From: Acidovorax kalamii
GTDB taxonomy: Bacteria; Pseudomonadota; Gammaproteobacteria; Burkholderiales; Burkholderiaceae_C
Reading direction: 5' to 3'
Assembly (NCBI RefSeq): GCF_002245625.1
Contig: NZ_NOIG01000008.1
Coordinates: 186,001-250,000, forward strand
DNA: 64,000 nt
The first letter of the stretch is position 1, and each line of letters starts with the position of its first letter. The position numbers were made by a program, and so were the translations under genes. Below the pieces are notes generated by a model, which was given only the letters and a program-made list of their open reading frames with translations, was not told the origin of the DNA and ran no database searches. This document shows positions 31,923-39,042 of this stretch, in pieces.

Positions 31923-33844
31923 CCCCCCTGCAGCCCACACCCGCCCCCCAGGCACCGGCTCCGCTGCTGCCGCCCATCCTGCTGTCCTCGCGGCTGGTGG
32001 CCACGGGCATCCTGTCGGCGGGCCTGGCGCTGCTGACCGTGGTGCTGGCGCTCACGGCCATGGACTACTGGAGCACCCGCAGCTCCATGCTGCAGGACAG
32101 CCGCGTGGAGGCCGCCATCGTGGCCGACAACATCTCGGCAGCCGTGATGTTCCGCGACACGGGCACGGCCAATGAGATGCTGGGTGCGCTGCGCTCGTCG
32201 TCGATGGTGCTGGCGGCGGGTGTGTACGACAACAACGGCGTGCTGTTTGCCCACTATGTGCGCGAGCGCGACCCGGAGTTTCCGACCACGCTGCGCGCGG
32301 CGGGCATGCATGGTGCGCTGGAGCGCTCCAGCTGGGAGAGGCTGGAGATCGCCCGCGCCATCCCGGGTGCGGTGGGCACGGCGAATCCCCTGGGCACGCT
32401 GTACATCCGCAAGTCGATGCGCGAGCTGCACACCCGGCTGGCCCTGCGTTTTGTCAGCGCACTGCTGGTGGCCGTGTGTGCGATGGGGGTGGCCACGGCC
32501 ATGGTGCTGCGCAGCCGCGCCGCGGTGCGCGAGGCCGAGCACCGGCTGCACACGCTGGCCCACACCGACGCCGTCACCGGCACTGGCAACCGCCATGCGT
32601 TCAACGAACGGCTGGCCGCCGAGCTGGAGCAGGCCCGCAGTCAGGGGCACCGGGTGGCGCTGGTCTACATCGACCTGGACAACTTCAAGACGCTCAACGA
32701 CACCTTCGGGCATGCGGCGGGCGACGGCCTGCTGCGCCAGGTGGCGCAGCGCCTGCAGTCCGTGGTGCGCAGCGACGACACCATCGCACGCCTGGGGGGC
32801 GACGAGTTTGCGCTGATCCTGCGGCTGGACATGGACGATGCCGCGCTGCAGAAGTACGCGCAGCGCATCATCGGCGTCTTCCAGGCCGCCTACACCGAGG
32901 TGGGACAGCAGATGAATGTCACGGGCAGCGCGGGCATTGCGACTTTTCCCGACGATGCGCCCGACGTCAACGCCCTGGTCAGCAACGCCGACACCGCCAT
33001 GTACCGCGCCAAGGAGATGGGCAAGAACCGCTGCGTGCGCTTCGAGCCGTCGATGAACCAGGCCGTGGTGCGCCGCCAGGCCATCGAACATGCGCTGCGC
33101 GCCGAGCTTGAGCAGCAGGGCGGCGGGCTGGCACTGCATTACCAGCCGCTGTTTTCCGCGCGTGGCCAGGCCCTGGTGGGGGCCGAGGCGCTGCTGCGCT
33201 GGACGCACGCCGAGCTGGGCCCTGTGTCGCCACTCGAAGCCGTGTCGGTGGCCGAGGACTGCGGCCTCATCGTGCCGCTGGGCTACTGGGTGCTGCGCAC
33301 CGCCTGCCGCGACGCCGCGCGCTGGACCGCGCCCGGGCCGCTGCGGGTGGCCGTCAACATCTCGGCGCGCCAGCTGGGCGACCCACAGTTTCTGGAGCGC
33401 GTGATGGATATCCTGCGCGAAGAAGGCCTGCCTGCCCACCTGCTCGAAATCGAACTCACCGAAACCGTGCTCATGGAAAACATGGAGGCCGGTGCCCACA
33501 CGCTGCACCGCCTGAGCCAGCTGGGCATCCACCTGGCCATCGACGATTTCGGCACGGGCTACTCATCGCTGGCCTACCTGCGCCAGTTGCCGATGCGGCG
33601 CCTGAAGATCGACCGCAGCTTTGTGCGCGACCTGCCCGAGCAGGAACACAGCCGCACCATCGTCACCGCCATCGTGGCGCTGGCGCATGGCCTGGGGCTG
33701 CAGGTGACTGCCGAGGGCGTGGAAACCCCGCAGCAGGCCGACTACCTGGTGCAGCAAGGTTGCGATGTGCTGCAGGGTTATGTGTTTGCGCGACCCATGC
33801 CGGTGGCGCAGTTTCTGGCACTGCAGGCGGGCACCACGGCGTAG
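31919..33844 (+). CDS. Membrane GGDEF-EAL protein, YfiN-like with added EAL domain
   Basis: 641-residue inner-membrane enzyme. Membrane segments at about 22-46 and 177-200 flank a periplasmic sensor of about 130 residues like that of YfiN (CHASE8). The GGDEF motif is intact at 293-297, with I-site RSDD five residues earlier. An EAL domain begins near 385 with the motif at 423-425 and DDFGTGYSSL later. It can in principle make and degrade cyclic di-GMP; YfiN itself has no EAL domain. The upstream YfiR-family protein is its likely periplasmic inhibitor. Confidence 0.92.
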   Translation: MTPLQPTPAPQAPAPLLPPILLSSRLVATGILSAGLALLTVVLALTAMDYWSTRSSMLQDSRVEAAIVADNISAAVMFRDTGTANEMLGALRSSSMVLAAGVYDNNGVLFAHYVRERDPEFPTTLRAAGMHGALERSSWERLEIARAIPGAVGTANPLGTLYIRKSMRELHTRLALRFVSALLVAVCAMGVATAMVLRSRAAVREAEHRLHTLAHTDAVTGTGNRHAFNERLAAELEQARSQGHRVALVYIDLDNFKTLNDTFGHAAGDGLLRQVAQRLQSVVRSDDTIARLGGDEFALILRLDMDDAALQKYAQRIIGVFQAAYTEVGQQMNVTGSAGIATFPDDAPDVNALVSNADTAMYRAKEMGKNRCVRFEPSMNQAVVRRQAIEHALRAELEQQGGGLALHYQPLFSARGQALVGAEALLRWTHAELGPVSPLEAVSVAEDCGLIVPLGYWVLRTACRDAARWTAPGPLRVAVNISARQLGDPQFLERVMDILREEGLPAHLLEIELTETVLMENMEAGAHTLHRLSQLGIHLAIDDFGTGYSSLAYLRQLPMRRLKIDRSFVRDLPEQEHSRTIVTAIVALAHGLGLQVTAEGVETPQQADYLVQQGCDVLQGYVFARPMPVAQFLALQAGTTA

Positions 33845-33864
33845 CGCGCAGGGCGCAGGGCTGC

Positions 33865-34230
33865 TCAGGCCTCGGCGCCGTGGTAGCAGGGGGCGACCTC
33901 GCGCACTTCCACGGTGGCCCATTCGGCGGCCGGGCATGCACGTGCAATGGCCACAGCCTCGTCGCGGGTGGCGCAGTCCAGCAGATAGAAGCCGCCCACC
34001 ATTTCCTTGGTCTCGGCAAACGGGCCATCCACCAGCCGGGTCTGGCCCTCGCGCACCTGCAGGCGCACGGCCTGGTCGGTGGAAGCCAGCGACTCGGAGG
34101 CACGCAACAGGCCCCGCGCCTGCAGCCCTTCGCCAAACCGCTGCATGCGCGCATAGGCCTCCTGCCCCCCCGCCAGCCCCCGCTCGGCGCGTTGGCCGTG
34201 GGGTTCCATGATGAGCAGCATGTAGGGCAT
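33865..34230 (-). CDS. Orphan YciI-like DGPF-domain protein
   Basis: 121-residue second member of the DGPF family in this window, with LVDGPFAETKEMVGGFYLL. Unlike the copy at 24546 it has no sigma-factor gene beside it and no TGTCGA/CGTC promoter upstream. AGGAG supports the start at 34230. It is convergent with the GGDEF-EAL gene. It could belong to the regulon of the ECF42 sigma factor or act independently. Confidence 0.88.
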   Translation of the reverse strand: MPYMLLIMEPHGQRAERGLAGGQEAYARMQRFGEGLQARGLLRASESLASTDQAVRLQVREGQTRLVDGPFAETKEMVGGFYLLDCATRDEAVAIARACPAAEWATVEVREVAPCYHGAEA

Positions 34231-34294
34231 GGGGTGTCTCCTGAGCAGAAGGAAAAAAGGGGTAGGGCCCGCGTGGGCCGCCATTTGCGGGCGG

Positions 34295-34356
34295 TTTTAG
34301 CTATCATATAAATAGCTTAAAGTGCTTATCCGTCGAGCGGTAGCGGCCATTTTTTA
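34295..34356 (-). repeat. Dispersed repeat, copy 4
   Basis: On the minus strand AAAAATGGCCGCTACCGC, then GGATAAGCACTTTAAGCTAT and TATGATAGCTAAAA. It sits between the orphan DGPF gene and the leuA leader promoter in a 417-bp gap that also holds the leader peptide and attenuator. Confidence 0.65.
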
Positions 34357-34364
34357 TCATATTC

Positions 34365-34394
34365 TTGCGCGCTGCAGCAGGCCTGTGCTATCTT
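34365..34394 (+). promoter_or_regulatory. Promoter of the leuA leader
   Basis: -35 TTGCGC (34365-34370), 18-nt spacer, -10 TATCTT (34389-34394) with an extended TGC just before it. The first ATG of the leader peptide is 9 nt after the -10, the same distance as in the hom leader, so transcripts would begin almost at the AUG. Confidence 0.5.
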
Positions 34395-34403
34395 TGGCCC
34401 CCT

Positions 34404-34490
34404 ATGCAACGCAGCATGCTCCTATCCACCCTATCGCTAGGCCTAGTGCCTGGCCGGGGTCTGCCTGCGTTCGCTACCCTCGTTGCCTGA
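34404..34490 (+). CDS. Leucine leader peptide of leuA
   Basis: 28-residue peptide MQRSMLLSTLSLGLV followed by PGRGLPAFATLVA. Eight residues are Leu, six of them clustered near the start, and four are encoded by CTA (34422, 34431, 34437, 34443), a codon otherwise scarce in this GC-rich DNA. Clusters of rare Leu codons upstream of leuA are the mark of attenuation control. An in-frame ATG at 34416 gives a 24-residue version. No ribosome binding site is visible. Confidence 0.75.
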   Translation: MQRSMLLSTLSLGLVPGRGLPAFATLVA

Positions 34491-34569
34491 CTCGCTCAGC
34501 GCAGCACCTGATCTCCCCCTGACCCCGGCCCGCGAACCAGCCTTTGCACACGCAAAGGGCTGCAGGGGA
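34452..34569 (+). terminator. leuA attenuator: antiterminator and terminator structures
   Basis: GGCCGGGGTC (34452-34461, inside the leader peptide) is perfectly complementary over 10 bp to GACCCCGGCC (34521-34530). A competing hairpin pairs CAGCCTTTGC with GCAAAGGGCTG (34538-34562), extended by CCCCTG (34515-34520) with CAGGGG (34563-34568), and is followed by a T-rich stretch (34579-34592). A ribosome stalled at the CTA codons leaves 34452-34461 free to pair and block the lower stem; a ribosome reaching the TGA covers it and lets the terminator form. The T-run is not compact, so terminator strength is uncertain. Confidence 0.65.
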
Positions 34570-34647
34570 TGTCATTCGTTTTGATTTCGTTTGACCCGTG
34601 CACCGTGCGTGATTTGCGCACCGCACACACCGTTCGTGGAGCCCCTC

Positions 34648-36336
34648 ATGATTGCCAAACCCGCCACCAAGTACCAGCCCATCGCCCCCATTGCGCTCGC
34701 CGACCGCCAATGGCCCAGCCGCAGCATCACCCGCGCCCCTGTGTGGCTCTCCACCGATCTGCGCGACGGCAACCAGGCCTTGTTCGAGCCGATGAGTGGC
34801 GAGCGCAAGATGAAGCTCTTCCACGAGCTGGTGCGCATCGGCTTCAAGGAGATCGAGGTCGGCTTTCCCGCCGCGTCGCAGACCGACTTTGACTTCGTGC
34901 GCCGCCTCATTGACGAAAACCTCATCCCCGACGACGTGACCATCATGGTCATGACCCAGTCGCGCGAAGACCTCATCGCGCGCACCGTCGAGGCCGTGCA
35001 GGGCGCCCCCCGCGCCATCGTGCACCTCTACAACGCCACCGCGCCCGCGTGGCGGCGCATCGTATTCGGCATGAACGTGACGCAGGTGATGCAGCTGATT
35101 GCGCACCACGTGGGCTACCTCAAGCAGCTGACCGACGCGCAGCCCGAAACGCAGTGGACCTTGCAGTACTCGCCCGAGACCTTCAGCGCCACCGAACTCA
35201 GCGTGTCCCTCAAGGCCTGCCAGACCGCAATTGCCGCATGGAACGCCGGCCCCGGCCGCCCCATCATCATCAACCTGCCCACCACGGTGGAGAACGCCAC
35301 GCCCAACGTGTTTGCCGACCAGATCGAGTGGATGGACCGGCACCTTGCACCCCGCGAGCACATCGTGCTGTCGGTGCACCCGCACAACGACCGGGGCACG
35401 GGCGTGGCGGCGGCAGAACTCGCGATGATGGCCGGTGCCGACCGCGTGGAAGGCTGCCTCTTCGGCAACGGCGAGCGCTGCGGCAACGTGGACATCGTGA
35501 CCCTGGCGCTCAACATGTACACGCAGGGCGTGCACCCGGGCCTCGATTTTTCGGACATTACCTCGGTTGCGCGCATTGCGGAGGAATGCACGGCACTGCC
35601 CGTGCACCCGCGCCACCCCTATGCGGGCGATCTGGTGTTCACCGCGTTCTCGGGTTCGCACCAGGATGCGATCAAGAAGGGCTTTGCCGCGCAGGACCCG
35701 AATGCCTTGTGGGAAGTGCCGTACTTGCCCATCGACCCGGCGGACCTCGGCCGCACGTACGACAGCGTGATCCGCGTGAACAGCCAGTCAGGCAAGGGCG
35801 GCATTGCCTTCTTGCTGGAGCGCGAACACGGCGTGGTGATGCCGCGCCGCATGCAGGTGGAGTTCAGCGCCGTGGTGCAGCGCCAAACCGATGCGAGCGA
35901 AGGCGAGATGACGGGCGATGCGCTGTGGAGCCTGTTCCAGGCCACCTACCTGCAGGCCCCCGCGCAGGCCGCCATCACCTGCCATAGCCACAAGCTGGAT
36001 GAAGACGGGCAGGGCATCGAGCTGGACGTGACCATCGACGGCACACGCCAGACGCTGCGCGGCCAGGGCAACGGCCCGATTGCCGCCACGGTGGATGCGC
36101 TCGGCCTGCCGCTGCGGGTAGACCACTACGAGGAACGCGCCACCGGCACGGGCGCCAACGCGCAGGCGCTGGCCATTGTGGAAGCCGCGATGGAGGGTGT
36201 GGCGGGTGCCACCTTTGGCGCGGGGGCCAGCCACAACATCGTGACCGCCTCGGTGCTGGCCATTGTGGGCGTGGCCAACCGTTTGATGGCGCGGCGCACC
36301 GCATCCCATCCAACGGATTCCGCCATGGCAGCATGA
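34648..36336 (+). CDS. leuA: 2-isopropylmalate synthase
   Basis: 562-residue enzyme for the first step of leucine synthesis (acetyl-CoA plus 2-oxoisovalerate). The TIM-barrel domain carries LSTDLRDGNQAL with the metal-binding Asp and SVHPHNDRGTG with the HxH; GCLFGNGERCGNVD is typical of the longer LeuA group. A C-terminal regulatory domain (about 440-550) normally binds leucine for feedback. TGGAG supports the ATG at 34648. Other leu genes do not follow. Expression is probably controlled by the leader peptide upstream. Confidence 0.96.
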   Translation: MIAKPATKYQPIAPIALADRQWPSRSITRAPVWLSTDLRDGNQALFEPMSGERKMKLFHELVRIGFKEIEVGFPAASQTDFDFVRRLIDENLIPDDVTIMVMTQSREDLIARTVEAVQGAPRAIVHLYNATAPAWRRIVFGMNVTQVMQLIAHHVGYLKQLTDAQPETQWTLQYSPETFSATELSVSLKACQTAIAAWNAGPGRPIIINLPTTVENATPNVFADQIEWMDRHLAPREHIVLSVHPHNDRGTGVAAAELAMMAGADRVEGCLFGNGERCGNVDIVTLALNMYTQGVHPGLDFSDITSVARIAEECTALPVHPRHPYAGDLVFTAFSGSHQDAIKKGFAAQDPNALWEVPYLPIDPADLGRTYDSVIRVNSQSGKGGIAFLLEREHGVVMPRRMQVEFSAVVQRQTDASEGEMTGDALWSLFQATYLQAPAQAAITCHSHKLDEDGQGIELDVTIDGTRQTLRGQGNGPIAATVDALGLPLRVDHYEERATGTGANAQALAIVEAAMEGVAGATFGAGASHNIVTASVLAIVGVANRLMARRTASHPTDSAMAA

Positions 36337-36833
36337 GCGGGGCCATGGAGATTCGCCCCGCTTTGGCCCGTGATGCGCCAGCCATCAGCGCTCTGGCATT
36401 GTCAGTGGCGCACTTTTTTACGCTCGACCGGAAGGGGCGGGGTGCCGAGGAGTTTTTGCAAACCTTGCGGCCCGAGGCGGTGGCACTGCGGCTGGCGACA
36501 CCATCGTTCACGAACTGGGTGGGATGGGGGCCCGGGAATACTCTGGCGGGCGTGGTGGTGGTGCGGGATGGCACCCACCTGTTTCACCTGTTTGTGGCCG
36601 AGTCCTTCCAGGGCCGCGGCTGGGCGCGGCAACTGTGGCAGCACGCGCTCTTCCACATCGCCACCGGCCCCGCACCCGACGTGACCGTCAACGCGACGCT
36701 CCGTGCCCGGGGTTTTTACGAACGCTTGGGGTTTGTGGCGACAGGTCCCGCTGTGGAAACCCGGGGGGTTGCCTTCGTTCCGATGCGCCGCCCTGGCGAC
36801 GCATCAGGCAGTGCGCTCTGGCAAACCACGTAA
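36333..36833 (+). CDS. GNAT-family N-acetyltransferase
   Basis: 166-residue acetyltransferase-type protein. The acetyl-CoA-binding segment is HLFVAESFQGRGWARQLWQ (Q/RxxGxG/A motif), with late GFYERLGFVATGPAVET. The substrate, small molecule or protein, is unknown. The ATG overlaps the leuA stop (ATGA), so it is translationally coupled to leuA and shares its attenuation control; whether this matters for leucine metabolism is not known. Confidence 0.87.
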   Translation: MSGAMEIRPALARDAPAISALALSVAHFFTLDRKGRGAEEFLQTLRPEAVALRLATPSFTNWVGWGPGNTLAGVVVVRDGTHLFHLFVAESFQGRGWARQLWQHALFHIATGPAPDVTVNATLRARGFYERLGFVATGPAVETRGVAFVPMRRPGDASGSALWQTT

Positions 36834-36964
36834 GGTGCTTCTTCCTGCCAAGGACCAGCCGGTTGTCTCGCGCTGGCAGCGGTGCATGCAAAACCTGTTG
36901 TCAAAGACCTTGTGTCGCCTCGGGAAACTGCAGCGTGCCGCGCCAGTCCATTAACCTCGGGCCC

Positions 36965-37468
36965 ATGCGCGTTTTTCACCGCCTGGCTCTTGCCACCTGC
37001 ACCGCCGCCCTGCTGGTCCTTGCCGGATGTGGCACCTCTCGGCCCCCGCCGTCGCCCGTATCCAGCGCGCCCTTGCGCACCACGCCGCCGCTCACGGCCG
37101 AGCAGGCGCACGACATCGCCATCCACGCGCTGGGCCTGGTGGGCACACCGTACCGCTATGGCGGCAACACGCCGGACTCGGGTTTTGACTGCAGCGGCCT
37201 CATCGGCTACGTGTACCGCAACCAGGTGGGCACGCCGCCACCGCGCACGGTGGCCCAGCTCAACACCTGGGGTACCCCCATCGACAGCAGCGAGCTGCGC
37301 ACGGGCGACCTGGTGGTGTTCGGCACGGGCCGCCAGCCCAGCCATGCGGGCATCTATGTGGGTGAGGGGCGGTTTGTGCACGCGCCGTCCACGGGCGGCA
37401 CGGTGCGGCTGGATCACCTGCAGTCGCGCCACTGGGCGCGGCAGAATGCGGCGTTCCGCAGACCGTAG
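36965..37468 (+). CDS. NlpC/P60 lipoprotein (cell-wall endopeptidase)
   Basis: 167-residue lipoprotein with lipobox LVLAGC (Cys at about residue 22) and an NlpC/P60 cysteine-peptidase domain. The catalytic Cys is in SGFDCSGLIGYVY, the His in PSHAGIYVGEGRF, with a further His in FVHAPSTGG. Such enzymes cut the D-Glu-diaminopimelate bond of peptidoglycan stem peptides at the outer-membrane face. It stands 131 bp after the GNAT gene, with its own likely promoter. Confidence 0.92.
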   Translation: MRVFHRLALATCTAALLVLAGCGTSRPPPSPVSSAPLRTTPPLTAEQAHDIAIHALGLVGTPYRYGGNTPDSGFDCSGLIGYVYRNQVGTPPPRTVAQLNTWGTPIDSSELRTGDLVVFGTGRQPSHAGIYVGEGRFVHAPSTGGTVRLDHLQSRHWARQNAAFRRP

Positions 37469-37471
37469 AGG

Positions 37472-37546
37472 CTCCCCCTGAGTCGCCTTCGGCGCCTTCC
37501 CCCTGAGGGGGACGACGCACTCGCTGCGGGGCGGCCCTTGCTCTGC
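37472..37546. repeat. GC-rich intergenic repeat with internal palindromes
   Basis: The sequence CTCCCCCTGAGTCGCC, then TTCCCCCTGAGGGGGACGAC and GCGGGGCGGCCC, forms strong hairpins (CCCCCTGAGGGGG). A related CCGGGCCGCCCCAAGG/CCCCCTTGGGGGG stretch lies at 54530-54567. It looks like a second family of dispersed intergenic elements and could also act as an mRNA 3'-end stabiliser. Confidence 0.5.
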
Positions 37547-37635
37547 GTCACTGGCCTGGGCCGCGCCAGTTCCGGGCCGTGTGACCACATCCTTGGCCAG
37601 TAGGCAACGGCGGCTCCGCGACAATCGGGGCCACC

Positions 37636-38736
37636 ATGACCCACGCACACCGCTCCGCCACCCCCATCTCCACCCACGACACGACGCGCATCGATGACAC
37701 GCGCATCAAGGCCGTGCGGCCGCTGATCACGCCTGCGCTGCTGCAGGAATGGCTGCCCACGCCCGATGCGGCGCAGGCCCTGGTCGAATCCAGCCGCGCC
37801 GCCATTTCGCGCATCCTGCACGGGCTGGACGACCGGCTCATCGTGGTGGTGGGGCCTTGCTCCATCCACGACCATGGCCAGGCCATGGACTATGCGCGCC
37901 AGCTGAAAGCACAGGCCGATGCACTGCAGGGCGACCTGCTCATCGTGATGCGCGTGTATTTTGAAAAGCCGCGCACCACCGTGGGCTGGAAGGGTTACAT
38001 CAACGACCCGCACCTCGATGGCAGCTTTGCCATCAACGAAGGGCTGGAGCTGGCGCGCCAGCTGCTGCTGGACGTGCTGGCGCTGGGGCTGCCGGTGGGC
38101 ACCGAGTTCCTGGACCTGCTCTCACCGCAGTTCATCAGTGACCTGGTGAGCTGGGGCGCGATTGGCGCGCGCACCACCGAGAGCCAGAGCCACCGGCAGC
38201 TGGCCAGCGGCCTGTCGTGCCCCGTGGGGTTCAAGAACGGCACCGACGGCGGCGTGAAGGTAGCGAGCGATGCCATCCTGGCGGCCAGCGCCGCGCATGC
38301 GTTCATGGGCATGACCAAGATGGGCCAGGCCGCGATCTTCGAGACGCGTGGCAACAACGACTGCCACGTGATCCTGCGCGGTGGCAAGCAGCCCAACTAC
38401 AGCGCCGCCGATGTGGATGCGACCTGCGCCGTGCTCAAGGCCGCCGGCCTGCGCGAGCAGGTGATGATCGACGTGAGCCACGCCAACAGCAGCAAGCAGC
38501 ACCAGCGCCAGATCACCGTGGCCGAAGATGTGGCACAACAGATTGCTGCGGGCGATGCACGCATCACCGGCCTGATGATCGAAAGCCACCTGCAGGAAGG
38601 CCGCCAGGACATCGTGGCGGGCCAGCCGCTCACGCCCGGCGTGTCAGTGACGGATGCCTGCATCAGCCTGGCGCAGACCGTGCCGGTGCTCGGAAGCCTG
38701 GCCGCCGCCGTGCGCGCCCGCCGCGCCCGCCCCTGA
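37636..38736 (+). CDS. aroG: 3-deoxy-7-phosphoheptulonate (DAHP) synthase, class I
   Basis: 366-residue enzyme condensing phosphoenolpyruvate and erythrose 4-phosphate, the first step of the shikimate pathway. Motifs include VGPCSIHD, IGARTTESQSHRQ, GFKNGTDGG, GKQPNYS, DVSHANSSK and MIESHL, which provide substrate and metal ligands. Length and N-terminal extension match the feedback-inhibited AroF/G/H class; which aromatic amino acid inhibits it cannot be read. No leader peptide was found upstream. Confidence 0.95.
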   Translation: MTHAHRSATPISTHDTTRIDDTRIKAVRPLITPALLQEWLPTPDAAQALVESSRAAISRILHGLDDRLIVVVGPCSIHDHGQAMDYARQLKAQADALQGDLLIVMRVYFEKPRTTVGWKGYINDPHLDGSFAINEGLELARQLLLDVLALGLPVGTEFLDLLSPQFISDLVSWGAIGARTTESQSHRQLASGLSCPVGFKNGTDGGVKVASDAILAASAAHAFMGMTKMGQAAIFETRGNNDCHVILRGGKQPNYSAADVDATCAVLKAAGLREQVMIDVSHANSSKQHQRQITVAEDVAQQIAAGDARITGLMIESHLQEGRQDIVAGQPLTPGVSVTDACISLAQTVPVLGSLAAAVRARRARP

Positions 38737-39042
38737 CCGCAAACGGCAAGCACCGAGGGCGGGCGGGGCCTGCGGGGCATAGGAATGCAGGGGCCCGTTT
38801 CATTTGGGGCAAACCCCCATGCAGTGCCCCGGCGGGGGGTGCCTGTGCGGTGTAGCATTGCCCTTTCGACCCTTGGGGCTCCCCCCCTGGATTTTTCACT
38901 GCGGTGCTGGCATTGAGCCAGTGCCCACTTGCTGCCCGACTGCCTTGTTGTTCCCGCTGCCCTGCGCCTGCCTACTCACCCCGGTCGCCCTGGCCCGGCG
39001 GTGCCAGTGCACGCGCCTGGGCACCGTGGTTGCCTGACCACC
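38737..39042. other. 306-bp intergenic region without recognised gene
   Basis: Between the DAHP synthase gene and the large GGDEF-EAL gene. GC-rich, with a GGGGCAAACCCCCATG stretch near 38806-38821 and GGTGTAGCATTGCC (38858-38871), which contains a possible -10. No open frame with family similarity and no strong terminator were seen. It probably holds the promoter of the downstream gene. Confidence 0.4.
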
